Shown: positions 10,173-20,805 of the stretch, piece after piece
Position numbering within the stretch: position 1 is the stretch's first letter
Layout: every line of letters begins with the position of its first letter
Assembly (NCBI RefSeq): GCF_001411555.2
Contig: NC_049916.1
Location: forward strand, 7,777,889 to 7,841,888
Direction of reading: 5' to 3'
Length of the DNA stretch: 64,000 bases
From: Juglans regia
Lineage: Eukaryota > Streptophyta > Magnoliopsida > Fagales > Juglandaceae
The notes under the pieces: model-generated
What the model was told of the DNA's origin: nothing
Database searches by the model: none
Seen by the model: only the letters and a program-made list of their open reading frames with translations
Made by a program: the position numbers and the translations under genes

Positions 10173-10861
10173 AGTTCAAAAATGAAAATATATATTGTCT
10201 TTAAATTTAAAGAATAATATTTTATTACTATAGGATATCATTTCAAAATCATAAAATTTGTCTTCATATTATTTCTCTTAATAATGAATCATACTGAATA
10301 ACACTTTTGAAGCTAATATTATTTTCGTTCAGAAACAAAATATTATACTTTTTTAAATTTCAAATTAATAATCTATTTTGACATCATTCCAATAACAATT
10401 ATATCCATGCAATTTTCTGAAATAATTAAAAATAATAATATTTTATTATTTTCATTTATAAAAAAATTATTTTTATTATTATTGTTGTTGTTGTCGTCGT
10501 CGTCGTTGTTATATACATGTTTAATTGATTTTATAACGAATAGAGCATTAATTTATATCCTATTTTAATTTTAATATAATGAGTTCTATACATTTGATTT
10601 CTTATGTGTTCAATAATTTTATATTTTCTATTTTCTTAATTTTTTTCAAATATAATTATAATCATTTATAAAATTTATAGCATATATTTATAATTATCTC
10701 TATAATATTAACCATAATTTTTGCTCTAATTGATATGCATTTTTTTTTTATACATAGGGAAGAGGGATTTTAAATTCATATGTACCATATTAAAAATGTA
10801 GTAACACTTTTAACAATGACTACGTGTCTTGCACGCGTAGGCTCCAACCTCGTGTGTGTGT
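10173..10861. other. AT-rich intergenic DNA with a trinucleotide run
   Basis: No gene seen. A (GTT)n/(GTC)n run lies at about 10482-10512. Confidence 0.5.
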
Positions 10862-10869
10862 GTACACAC

Positions 10870-11547
10870 CAGTGCCGGCTCTTCCATTAGGCCACTTAGG
10901 CAATTGCCTAAGCCCCTAATGAAAGAAGGCTCCTAAAAAAATATGTAAAGTATAATTTTTATATATATATCTAATAAAAAATTTAAATTAATTCAATGAG
11001 AAGAAGAATATAAATAAGATCAAATAGATATTATATCATTATTATTTTTTAAAAGTATCACATATAATAATTATTTTACCTATTCTCCTTCTAAAACTAC
11101 ACTTATATTTTTTCATTATTAGTTTAATATATAATTAATGTGAAAATTATAAATAGCAAATTTTAATTTTTCAATGTTCATAAAAGGTTTTGGTATAATC
11201 CTTTGAAGAGGCAAAGAGCCCACTTTTTTTCAAATGTGTAAGTTGTTTATAGAACTTTATTGACAATAAAAATTATAATTGTGTCTAAGAGTCTAAAGTA
11301 CTTGTAAAACTAGATTTAATAAAATTCTCTCTAAATCAAAAATTTTCTAATAAAGATTAAGTCAGGTATTAATTGAAAATGTGGTATAAAATCTTAATCA
11401 ATAATTTTACTTCACAAAATGATAGGAATTATTTTTAAATAAAAATATAATATAAAAATAAAAATAAATTTATTTAATTTTACCTTTAAAAAAAGACATA
11501 GTTCAAAATTTTAACCTTAAGTCCCGGAACATATTGAGCCGGCCCTG
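10870..11547. mobile_element. Non-autonomous hAT element, 678 bp
   Basis: Exact 8-bp target duplication gtacacac at 10862-10869 and 11548-11555. Terminal inverted repeats are CAGTGCCGGCTC on the left and CAGGGCCGGCTC on the right (reverse complement), 11 of 12 matching. The interior is AT-rich without ORFs, and aggccacttaggcaattgcctaagcccc next to the left end is itself partly palindromic. A deletion derivative or MITE-type hAT. Confidence 0.88.
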
Positions 11548-11965
11548 GTACACACGTGTTTGTGTACCTGCGTGTGAGAGCCAATTAAATCCGAACCGCT
11601 AAGAAAAATCAATTGTGAAATCAACGGGTCACATCTCCACAAGAAATAAAGATTTTTGGAGCTAGATTAATTATTTGCAGCGAATTTAAATTCGTCACAA
11701 ATAATTGCTTTTTCCAACAAATTAACTATTTATCACATATACATGTTAATTTTGGCAAGAAAGCATTCTCACAAATTAAACAAGTCAATAGATCGAAATC
11801 TTATATAAGAGTCTTAGGAGAAACAAATAAGGAAGACTGTTTTATAATATATTATAGGCTCTTTTGTTTTTGCATAATATGTAAAAATAAATACACATGA
11901 TAGGTTAAACACGTTGGGATTTTTTTAGTAATTCATTAACTATTTTTGGAAGATGACTAGTTTTA

Positions 11966-14002
11966 TTTATTTATTTTTTTTTTTGAAAGGAAAATCTCTA
12001 TTGCCATTCCATTATAATAAAGAAGAGATACAAGAAAGAGTATCCTTCATAGTTACAACCATTTTAGAAATGGAAAGAACATCTTTTACCAATAAGTGAG
12101 TCATGAAATTACCATTTCTCTTAACATGAGAAACCTCCTACTTAGCAAAATTTTTCATCAACTGTTTAGCTTCACACATAAACATACTAGTACTACTCCA
12201 GCCTTCCTTATCACTATGTAGAGCATTGATAACTTGTAGGGAATCCCCCTCAATAATAACATATCCGAGTCCTAGATCCAAACCAAACTTGATAGCCTGA
12301 TGAGCTTCATACGCCTCAGCCAGGGAAGGGTATGGAAATAAGTGCTTTCTTAGTCTCATTGTTGCTATAATCTGACTTGCACTGTCCCTCATAACCACAC
12401 CAACTCTAATAAGTCCATGCATTTTATCAGCAGATCCATCCCAGTTTAGTTTGAACCAATTCAAGGGATGAGCATAATTGTCTACTCCTGTTGCTTCTAT
12501 TAAGATCCTCCTCTACCAGCATGTTAAGAATAACTTTGGCTTCCTTCACAATCAATTTAGGATGAGAGAACTCGTTATTAAAAATAAAATAATTTCTCCT
12601 CTACCAAATTCTTCTAGCCACCACCACAAACTCTTGAACAACCTGAGTCTCCATTGAGTTTAGAACTGCATCAAAAAGTTCCAACATAAAGGATTGAGGC
12701 AGATAGCATTTCTATAATTTTTTAGAGCTCTGACTCCAAACATTCTTAGCAGACTCATATCTCCATAGAGCATGAATCTCATTATCTTCTTCCATACAAC
12801 AGATGGGACATAAAGGGTGATCTACAACTTTCTTCTTAAGTAAATTGGACTGGGTAGGAAGAGCCTCGAGAGAAGCCCTCTACAAGAAAACCTTATCACC
12901 AGGTTGCACATTGAGCTACCAGATTTGCTTCCAAACTTCTTCAAATTGGTTACTCCTTGATGCTTGACCCTTTTTTGCCAATTCTCTCGATTTCTCCATA
13001 TGGTAAGCACTCCTCGTTGAGAAGCAACCATCTTTAGAGCCCTATAATATAATTATGTCCCTACTGTTCATAGTGTTTATAGGAGTTTTCAGAATAATGT
13101 TGGCTTCTCTTTGCTCAAATATCTCCTGCACTAAGTCAAACTTCCATTGCTTAGAGTTAGGCTTAATCAAGTTTGCCATAGTAGCTTCACAGTCCAACTT
13201 CTTGATAGGACTAAAAACCTTACTAGGAGCAGAATGACCAAGCCATTTGCCATATATGGACATCACTCCCATTACGAATCCTCCAACAGGAGCCTGCTTC
13301 CACAATATGTCTAGCTGCAAGAAAACAAATGAAGATTTAGACCCCAATTTTGCCTTCTAAAAATGTAGAATTCTAAAAATATTTAGCCTTGAACAAGGCT
13401 AAACACCTTATTAGCTACTAGAGAATCAGGTTCTTGAATCAACCTCCAGCATTGCTTAGCAAACATTGATTTGTTAAAACATTCGAGATCCCTAAAACCT
13501 ATGCCCCCAACAGATTTTGCCTTCCCCATCAATTTCCAAGAGACCCAATGGATTTTATTCTCTTTTTCCTGCTGCCACCACCAAAAATTCTGGATGACAC
13601 TATTAATAGATTTCAGTAATGAGTTAAGCAGCTTAAAGACACTCATAATGTTGGTAGGAAAAGCTTGAACCACAGCCTCTATAAATATTTCCATCCCTGC
13701 TTGAGTTAACATCTTTACGCTATGATTACTAATCCTCAATCTGATATTATCAAGGATTTCTTGGAAAGACTTGCTTCTGTCCCTTCCCACTACAGATGGC
13801 AACCCAATGTATCTTTTATATGTCATTGCAGACCTCATCCCAACTATAGACTGAATATACTTTTGAGTAACCTTGGTTGTATTCTTGCCGAAAATGATAG
13901 TGGTCTTCTCAAGGTTTAACATTTGTCCTGAAGTTGTCTCATAACCTTGCAAAAGACTAATCAACCTTCCCTATTCAAGAGCATCAGCTTCACAAAACAA
14001 AA
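11966..14002 (-). mobile_element. 5'-truncated L1-type LINE
   Basis: Target duplication gactagtttta at 11955-11965 and 14003-14013 (11 bp, exact). On the minus strand the element begins inside the reverse transcriptase, just downstream of the catalytic Asp-Asp box, and ends in a poly(A) tail visible as a T run at 11966-11981. Truncation at the 5' end with a target duplication is the signature of target-primed reverse transcription. Length 2.04 kb. Confidence 0.88.
12138..14002 (-). pseudogene. LINE ORF2 remnant: RT C-terminus, zinc-binding region, RNase H
   Basis: Three blocks read in order on the minus strand. At 13383-13990 is the RT thumb region (TSGQMLNLEKT, YIGLPSVVGR, NFWWWQQE, GGIGFRDLECFN). 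At 12822-13347 is a degraded zf-RVT segment. At 12138-12464 is an RNase H domain of the plant LINE type (FKLNWDGSA, a catalytic Asp region; IIEGDSLQVINAL). Frames change between blocks, and the RT catalytic Asp-Asp was lost with the 5' truncation. Non-functional. Confidence 0.85.
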
Positions 14003-14040
14003 GACTAGTTTTAATTTTGATCAGCCAACCTTATTGTTTT

Positions 14041-14216
14041 TAGAGCAATGCTAGGTACAGTCTCCAAGTGAGGATTGCATGTGCAGGTCTAGGCTATTTT
14101 AACTTAAAATTTTTGTAAAATTACAAAATTATCCCTCTTAAAATAATGTTTTCTTTCATTTAAGCATGTGCCTGCACATACAGTCCCCACTTCAGGACTA
14201 CAAATAGAATTTCTCT
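14041..14216. mobile_element. MITE with long terminal inverted repeats, 176 bp
   Basis: The first about 48 bases (agagcaatgctaggtacagt...) and the reverse complement of the last 48 (agagaaattctatttgtagt...) align through AAGTG-GGA and ATGTGCAGG. The middle is AT-rich. The target duplication is unclear because both flanks are T-rich. A related start occurs at 25581. Confidence 0.6.
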
Positions 14217-14404
14217 TATTTTTAATCATATATGGATTTAACTATATACAAAAATAATCTTATTTAAAATTTAATAACCAAGGGAGCCTGGCCCTTGCGG
14301 GACCCCTTTTATATATATATATATATTTATATATATCAGATTTTTCCGATGAAGTTATTTCAACTTTAAGAGGAGTTAATACTTCATAGCGATAATAGTG
14401 GTAG

Positions 14405-14620
14405 AATTGTCTCGTTTGGTTACATAAATGAGACGAGACGAGATAAAAGTTAAAAGTTAAATAAAATATTGTTATAATAAATTTTTTAATATTATTTTTG
14501 TTTTATAATTTGAAAAAATTAAATTATTTATTATATTTTATGTAGAAGTTTAAAAAATTTGTAATAATTATATGAGATAAGAGGAGATAATTTGATCTGT
14601 GTGACCAAACCAGGCAGTTT
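14405..14620 (+). repeat. gatgagat MITE-like family copy
   Basis: tcgtttggttac at the start, then gagacgagacgagat, the core aaaatattgttat...tttgaaaaaattaaattatttattatattttatg (with variation), and a gagataagagg end followed by gaccaaacc. Confidence 0.65.
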
Positions 14621-14935
14621 GGGAACACAAGTGTTTTAAGGTATTTTCCGATATTTCAAGATAATTTCATATATTTTTAGATATTTCTTCTCCAAATATC
14701 ATTTAAACAACAATAATTTCAATTTTCTCAAACTCACAAACAAAATACAAAAGACAATACAATTTTTTCAAATTTTAAAATAAAAATAACATTAAAAGAA
14801 CTATATTTAAACAATTTTTTAACTTCAATTTTTTCTCTCATTTTTTAAAACTCAATAAAATATCTCAATTCAAATCATTTCACTGTTATTTACATTTTTT
14901 ATGATATTTTAAATGTCTAAACGAGTCCTACTCAT
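14621..14935 (-). repeat. Distant relative of the gatgagat family
   Basis: Begins gtttgggaacac and ends aatgtctaaacgagtcct. The interior has tttcaaattttaaaataaaaataa and tatctcaattcaaatcatttcac. The order is that of the family in reverse, but divergence is high. Confidence 0.35.
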
Positions 14936-15221
14936 GTGCAGATTAAGTTATTGTGTATATATATATATAAAATATCCATTAGAGTTTATGTTAGAACATG
15001 GGCTAGCTGCGTTAAAAGTGTATATTGACATCAAGTAAATCCCACAAAACATATCGATTAACTAGCAAATATCGCCACTTCTGATCTACAAGCACACAAA
15101 GTTAAAAATACACAAAAGCCCAAAATATGCACAAAACTCTCACTCAAGACTCCCACAATCTGTCTGCTTAATTAATTCACTGATAAAAACTCAAGTCGGA
15201 AACAACAAAAAGCAAACCCCA

Positions 15222-15848
15222 TCAAGGGATCCCATCGGCGGCATAACTGTTAACCAAAGCAAGCGCGTTGCTCGTGAACTTCTTCGCCTTCGCCACCCGA
15301 TGACACACTTCTGTCTTCACTTCACCGTCTCTGACGTCCTCAAACCCGTCGGTGCAGGTGTCCTCGTCCGTCAGCGCCGCGCTCATCCAAGTCTGCACGT
15401 TCCCCATCTGGAACCTGAACGAATCCACTCCCGCGGCTCCCACCTGTCGCATCTGCTTCAGCGAGCCGCGAATCTCGTCCACGGCGTCGCCGAAGTTGGA
15501 GAAGCAGTCATGGAGCGCGGATGCCGTTCGTGGGTCTGTGCCGTAGTCGGCATGGCGGGAGACGTTGGACACGAAGGAGGCCAGGTGCTTTGCCTTGGCG
15601 AGGCTCACGGCTATGGCAACTTTGGCCAGCTGAGCCGGGTTTTGCTGTATAGCGTTTGCATACCGGGACAGCGACGTGTAGCAGAGGTCGGGATACAACG
15701 TTGTTCCGCAGCTCGTACGGATGAAATCGGTGGCGTCGGTCGTGGTTGTGGGGTCGGGATATCCGACAGTCGGGACTGGCTGCAGCCGGAAAATTAATGT
15801 TGCCAAGACGAGGGAGAGGAGGAAGTGAGGTGGCTGTTGGGTTCTCAT
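15222..15848 (-). CDS. Plant invertase/pectin methylesterase inhibitor family protein (PMEI)
   Basis: Intact single-exon frame of 208 residues. Residues 1-29 form a secretory signal peptide (hydrophobic FLLSLVLATLIF), so the protein should enter the cell wall. The PMEI domain covers about 40-204, with the expected cysteines: C47 and C56 in SCGTTLYPDLC, C115 in LHDCFSNF, and C165 in EDTCTDGFED; a fifth is at C182. These form the two disulfides of the four-helix bundle that binds pectin methylesterase or acid invertase and blocks it. The exact target cannot be told from sequence. Length is typical of the 21-kDa-protein-like group. G+C is much higher than the surroundings, codons are clean, and a TATA-like box lies about 75 bases upstream. 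No stops or frameshifts, so it is probably functional. Confidence 0.95.
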   Translation of the reverse strand: MRTQQPPHFLLSLVLATLIFRLQPVPTVGYPDPTTTTDATDFIRTSCGTTLYPDLCYTSLSRYANAIQQNPAQLAKVAIAVSLAKAKHLASFVSNVSRHADYGTDPRTASALHDCFSNFGDAVDEIRGSLKQMRQVGAAGVDSFRFQMGNVQTWMSAALTDEDTCTDGFEDVRDGEVKTEVCHRVAKAKKFTSNALALVNSYAADGIP

Positions 15849-15919
15849 GGTTTGATGTTTTTGGTCTCAATGGGTTTCTTTTGGAATTGCCGTTACCAAC
15901 TATTGCTTGCTTCGTTGTA

Positions 15920-15927
15920 GTTTATAG
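15920..15927 (-). promoter_or_regulatory. TATA-like box of the PMEI gene
   Basis: CTATAAAC on the minus strand, about 72 bases upstream of the start codon at 15848. Confidence 0.5.
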
Positions 15928-15934
15928 GCAATAG

Positions 15935-16117
15935 CTCCAGGGACCAGTCGTGTATCGTAAATACATTTATACCCATTCTTTGTTAGCGAAATAGCAAGAT
16001 TGCCACCATTGCTATGATCTTTAGACTTGCAACATTATTATAGTAGGGATATATTGAAGTTAAGGACAGTGGTCCACTAAACGGTGAAACTTTAGTACTT
16101 TATACCTATCCTTTGGC
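15935..16117. other. Upstream region of the PMEI gene
   Basis: No ORF or repeat recognised. Likely proximal promoter DNA for the minus-strand gene. Confidence 0.4.
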
Positions 16118-16300
16118 TCGTTTAGTTAAACAAATGAGATCAGATGAATGTAAAAAATTAAATAAAATATTATTTTTTTAATTTTAATTTTATTTTAAGA
16201 TTCAAAAAATTTGAATTATTTATTATATTTTAAGTAGAAATTTAGAAAATTTTAAAAATTAAAATGAGATTAAATAGAATGAGATCAATAGACTAGTAAA
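16118..16300 (+). repeat. gatgagat MITE-like family copy
   Basis: Starts ggctcgtttagtt, then gagatcagatgaatg, the AT core with ttgaattatttattatattttaag (part), and aaatgagattaaatagaatgagatc at the end. Confidence 0.6.
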
Positions 16301-16556
16301 AGTTGGTTAAATCAAGGCTCCATCCACGGAAAATTTTTCTATCATCTGATCTTTACTTGTTTATTTCATTATATAAAACTCTCCATTTATGCAAATAGAT
16401 GGACGGAATTAAATGCAGATCAATTTAAGGACTTATCGACTATATAAAGGTTGTAAGGATTTATGGCTGTTTTGAAGCTGCCATATATAGCCTTATTTTT
16501 TATTTGGGAACAAGGTTAGATACAGGAAACCTCTAGAAATTGAAGTAGCTAAATCA

Positions 16557-16905
16557 ATGTATGAGATGAAAATTTTGTGAATAGTAATAAGATAGTTTAT
16601 GAATAGTAGTGAGAGAGTTTGAGTTGAATATTTTTTGAGTTTTGAGAAAAGAGAGAGAAAAAATTAAATAAAAATATTATAAAGTTAAAATATTGTAATA
16701 ATATTATTTTATAATATTATTTTTGTTTGAAATTTTGAAAAAATTAGAATTTTTTATTATTATTTTTTACTTAAAAATTTGAAAAAGTTGTAATGATTAG
16801 TTTGAAAATTTTGTATTTGAATTATGTTTGAGAATAAGATGTGATAAGATGAAATGAAATTAGATAAAAATTTTGAGTCTCATATGAGGCCCCAAACAAA
16901 CATTT
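16557..16905 (+). repeat. gatgagat MITE-like family copy, long variant
   Basis: Starts tgtatgagatgaaaattttg, includes gaatagtaataagatagtttatgaatag, the AT core, and ends gataagatgaaatgaaattagat...ccccaaacaaac. About 150 bases longer than its neighbours. Confidence 0.6.
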
Positions 16906-16909
16906 ACTT

Positions 16910-17098
16910 AGTTCTGTTTGAATAGTGAGATGAAATGAGATGATTTTATATAAAAGTTAAATAAAATATTGATATAATATTATTATTGTTTTGAGATTCG
17001 AAAAAATTGAGTTATTTATCAAATTTTGTGTGAAAATTTGAGAAAGTTGTAATGACGAAATAAAATAAAACCATTTTTATATCTAAACGGGACCTTAA
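16910..17098 (+). repeat. gatgagat MITE-like family copy
   Basis: gttctgtttgaatagtgagatgaaatgagatg start, core gagttatttatcaaattttgtgtgaaaatttgag (part), and end atctaaacgggacctta. It directly follows the previous copy. Confidence 0.65.
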
Positions 17099-17575
17099 TA
17101 TTTTTTTATCTCTTCTGAATTTCAATTTTCTTTTAAATACATGGACCATCTAAACGAGGAATTAAGTTTATTAGCTCGAGCAAACACACGCTTGTTTAAT
17201 AAAATGGTAGATGAATATGAAAATAATATATACAGTTTTAGGATGGACAAGTTTCACGTACTCCCTTAAAAGAAAATAGAGAAATTTAAGATTTACATTA
17301 AGAAAAAAAAATCTATTTTTTTAATAATAAATTCCAATTTTTTATATTTAATGAGAATATACAGAATTTTTATCTTCTAAAATTGTATCTAATATCACTT
17401 ACAAAAGTAGAAAATAATCGTACACATAATTAATTAACAGTAATCTTAATTTTATATTGAGATCATGGTATCAGTTCGAGGCCCACATGAAAGATATGAC
17501 AAAATATATAACAGAATTACGTTGTCATAGAGTCATGCTAGTTTTATATAAAATTAATGTCACTCAGAACATTAA
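17099..17575. other. AT-rich intergenic DNA
   Basis: No gene or clear repeat seen. Confidence 0.4.
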
Positions 17576-17577
17576 TT

Positions 17578-17795
17578 TTAGGGTGCGGTTATTATGTTGC
17601 CTCATCTTGACGTAACGTCTAGCGTAAAAATTTTTTTTTTTTTATATTTTTTAACATATTTAAATATATTTAAAAAATAAAAAAAATTTATATCAATATA
17701 TTTTAAATCACTTTCTTAATTATTAAATTAAAAAAAAAAAAACAAACGATCAAATAGAAGTGCCAAATGGAATGGATATAGTAGTATTTTTCATT
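17578..17795. repeat. Candidate AT-rich MITE
   Basis: A G+C-richer head (tagggtgcggttattatgtt, gacgtaacgtc) followed by long A/T runs in the middle (17627-17750), then a return to mixed sequence. A similar build is at 19965-20185. Ends and target duplication are not resolved. Confidence 0.3.
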
Positions 17796-17799
17796 CCCT

Positions 17800-18150
17800 T
17801 ATAGTCGATGGTTGGGTGCGTGAGAACAGCTTTTCATAGCACGCAGTCCTTTGAACCTTTGGGCTTGTGGAAAAGCCAATAGGCCATATGATAAAGTGTT
17901 ATGAGTAGCATACCCTTTCACTCTTTACCCAAAGTGTTCAAAGATGGCTGGTAATTGTATGCATTTTTCTCACCTTAATTGCCTTCAACTCTGTGATGAT
18001 CTCCTCGTGACTGACACGATATTTATAGCTACACCCAACTTTTGCATTCGCATGCAGCGCTGAAAATTGAATAGAAACGGTTATAGATGACAAGAAGAAA
18101 CTAAAGGACGTTATAATGACAAGAAACTACAGACAGTTTTTTAAGTCGGG
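17800..18150. other. Intergenic DNA, no gene seen
   Basis: Mixed sequence, no ORF over 60 codons, no element ends recognised. Confidence 0.4.
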
Positions 18151-18152
18151 TA

Positions 18153-18360
18153 ACTTAGGGCAGGTTTGAGGGTGGGATAAGATATAAAATTTTTATCTCA
18201 TCTCATCTCATCATTACACATTTTTTAAATTCTCATACAAAATATAATAAACAATTCAACTTTTTCAAATCCCAATACAATAATAATACTCAAACATAAT
18301 ATTTTAAATACTAAAATAAAACACAAAATTTTCATTTCACCCCCCAAACCTGCCCTTAGA
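18153..18360 (-). repeat. gatgagat MITE-like family copy
   Basis: Reverse orientation, with unusually clean ends: agggcaggtttgagggtgg at the left and its near inverse ccccccaaacctgccctta at the right, with tctcatctcatctcatc inside. The paired ends (gggcaggtttg/caaacctgccc) support a true inverted-repeat element. Confidence 0.7.
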
Positions 18361-18592
18361 CTCCAAACCTATTAACAAATTAATGAATCCTTACACAACT
18401 ATATTGAATATTAAATATAGTCTAATTAAATTAAATCTATGTTGGGCGCCGGACTCAAAATTGATTTTGTACATGCTAAATCATTTGGTAGTATTCCAAA
18501 GACCATTAAGCCACCGCTTTTGGTGGTAATTTAGACGTGTACTTAACAATGGCTTGCAAGGTCTTCAAAGTTATTTAGACTTGAACTGATCT
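18361..18592. other. Sequence upstream of, or forming the start of, a Copia LTR
   Basis: No ORF. A second possible LTR start, tgttgggcgcc, lies at 18435. Confidence 0.35.
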
Positions 18593-19186
18593 GTTGGGTT
18601 GCATTGAAGCATGGTTTGTGAGCAGAAGATGTGCAGATAGAAAGTTCAATCGATTGTCGCTCGAGCAAAATCCAACCTATGAGTTTGCTCGAAGTGCGCT
18701 CGACAGTGGGCTCGAGTGAAGATCAACTAGATTGTTCGCTCAAGGTTCGCTTGATACTGGACTCAAGCGAAACACTAACCCTAGTGTTCGCTCGAGCCAA
18801 TGTTCGATTGGTTTTTTGCTTAAGGCGTGCTTGACACCCGCTTGAGTGAATAATCTAGTTTTTTTGTTTAGGGTTTCTAGTGCTCTTTTCACTATATATG
18901 TAATGTTTGTTCTCTTGTGGGTACGATTTAGTAGATCAGAGTAAACAAAGAGAGACAAAGGTGTGAGAACATATTGGGAGTGAAAAAACCCTAAAGAGTG
19001 AGAGTTGAGATTGTGTGAATAGAGTGATACTCTTGTAACTCACTTTGTGTGATTGTAATCTCCTTTGGAATAAGATCCCTCACAGCTCTGCTAAGTAGGC
19101 ACATTGTCGAATCACGTTAACTTTGTATCGTGTGATTTTTTGCTACTGTTTGTTTTTACTTGTTTGTCATCGTTGGTTTTACAACA
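18593..19186 (+). repeat. Copia-type 5' LTR (start uncertain)
   Basis: Ends ttacaaca at 19186, three bases before a primer binding site, and begins with TGTTGGG at 18593 or possibly 18435. It contains four imperfect gctcgag-type units (18640-18840), a TATA box in cactatatatgt (18888), and a T-rich U5. TG...CA ends and the adjacent primer site and gag start support an LTR. Confidence 0.6.
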
Positions 19187-19188
19187 AC

Positions 19189-19202
19189 TGGTATCAAGAG
19201 CC
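19189..19202 (+). promoter_or_regulatory. Primer binding site (initiator Met-tRNA type)
   Basis: TGGTATCAAGAGCC resembles the TGGTATCAGAGC site complementary to the 3' end of initiator methionine tRNA, with one extra base. It directly follows the LTR end. Confidence 0.7.
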
Positions 19203-19226
19203 AAGGTTTGAGTCCGACGAAGAACG

Positions 19227-19308
19227 ATGACTAGAAACGAAGTGAAAGCACCTAGGATTGAGAAGTTTGATGGCACTGACTTCTGGTACTGGGGGATGCA
19301 GAGAGAGG
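19227..19308 (+). pseudogene. Copia gag N-terminal stub
   Basis: MTRNEVKAPRIEKFDGTDFW followed by YWGMQRE matches the start of Copia gag proteins (KFDG.NF..W...M). It stops being gag after about 27 residues, where the sequence changes to an LTR-like segment. The rest of gag-pol is missing. Confidence 0.75.
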
Positions 19309-19560
19309 TTGTTACAATCTCACATCAATTAAGTATGTGATTGATTAATGGTTTATAAACCTCTAGGCACCCTTCTCTTATAAGTTAATTTTTAAGTGTG
19401 AGTTCTATCTAGTGAATTCATAACATATTTATTAATTTATTAATATTTATCAAAATATTTATAAGAACAACAACAAATGTTGTAAGATCTACTGTTTTTA
19501 TTCCCCCCACTTAACGCCGTAAAAGTCGGACATCTACTTAAATAAAGCTTTGGTCTGTGG
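19309..19560. repeat. LTR-like segment fused to the gag stub
   Basis: Begins tgttacaatctcacatcaa and includes ctaggcacccttctcttataag, wording I associate with starts of a different plant LTR family. The abrupt gag-to-LTR switch suggests a deletion or a nested insertion. Confidence 0.35.
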
Positions 19561-19964
19561 CAACTAGATCTTCAAGCAGAAGTAGATTCCCCCCGCAGCA
19601 TCTGCCGAAACATACGAAGTGTTTAACGGACTCATCGGCGGAATTGACTCATCAACTCTAACGAATATAGGTACACTTTTTTTCTGGATATATTTGTGTA
19701 GTAGGATAGGGAACATGGGGCTACCTAGCTTTCTACCCCTTTTCAAGAGTCCCCACTCATGACTCATGCACGTACATACTACTTTGAGTCTCTCCAATCA
19801 CCCAACTCCTTTTTGTATCAGTCTTCAAGATCATCGCCAGCGGTTGCGGTTTAAACTAATGCACACATTTTCATGATTTGTGGCATAAAAAGATGTGTCC
19901 CCTTGGCCAAATTGGCCCACCACATCATGATTCTCAATAAAAAGTCGAATCCTACTCCATGACT
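19561..19964. other. Intergenic DNA
   Basis: A minus-strand frame of 77 codons (19564-19797) has no recognisable domain. I make no gene call. Confidence 0.3.
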
Positions 19965-20185
19965 AAAGGAAAATGTCTACCGGATGGCTCTCCGGCAACC
20001 ACTCCCAACTTCCGCCGGAGCCATTCCTAGTTTTAAGATTAATTTTTTTAATTATATTTTTAAAAAAAATAAAAAAAATTATAATATTATTAAAAAATAC
20101 ATCTGTAATCATTAAATAAGAAAAAAAAAAAATTGGGAGTGAGAGTTGCCAGCAGTACCCCAGCGACATAACTATCATTTCCCAA
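19965..20185. repeat. Candidate AT-rich MITE
   Basis: A mixed head (ggatggctctccggcaaccactc) and tail (gagagttgccagcagtacccc) flank a centre of A/T homopolymers (20038-20132). ggagagcc/ggcaac wording recurs inverted near both ends. Confidence 0.4.
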
Positions 20186-20602
20186 TGTCCACCACATATA
20201 TCAGATAGGTTAGAAATGTACTAAATTTGCTTTGACTTGTGGCACCATATGATGAACGATTACAGCTTCTCAGTGCATCCGTTTTAGGTAGCATTTCCAA
20301 ACAGTTCCCATCACAAAAAAGGTTATAATGTTGAACAATGACACATATATAATGTTTTTTAACAAATTTTTTGCGACTATGTTTCTAATATTGTAGTTGT
20401 AACGTTTAATATTTTTTGCGACTATTTTTTAACAAAGTTTCAGCTATCATAACGTTTAATATCTATTTTCCATAATGTGTAGTTATTCTTTCCTCTTTTG
20501 AGAGAATGAGAATGCATTTAAAGATGTCTTGGCTAGGGGAATAGGATAAAAGGATAACTCATACCCATACCCGCACCCAGCTCGCCCGTCATCCCCTTCT
20601 CA
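20186..20602. other. Intergenic DNA
   Basis: Contains a repeated phrase, ttttttaacaaattttttgcgac and ttttgcgactattttttaac (20350-20440), probably a decayed transposon end. No gene. Confidence 0.35.
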
Positions 20603-20805
20603 AGTCATGTGAGATGGGTTTTATTTAGAATTTAAATCTATCTCAACTAATCTCAATTCATAATTATAATTTTTTTTTAAATTCTAACATAAAATATAAT
20701 AAACAATTTAATTTTTTCAAATCTCATAATAATAATAAATTAAAAAATAATATTCTAACAATATTTTATCATCTCAACTATGTTCATCATTCAAACGCAG
20801 CCTAG
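20603..20805 (-). repeat. gatgagat MITE-like family copy
   Basis: Reverse orientation: catgtgagatgggttt at the left, core aaaatataataaacaatttaattttttc (part), and end tatcatctcaactatg...catcattcaaacgcagcct. Confidence 0.6.

Noticed and set aside
15300..15797. 165-codon plus-strand ORF opposite the PMEI gene
   Set aside because: It is the antisense shadow of a G+C-rich coding exon, with no domain of its own.
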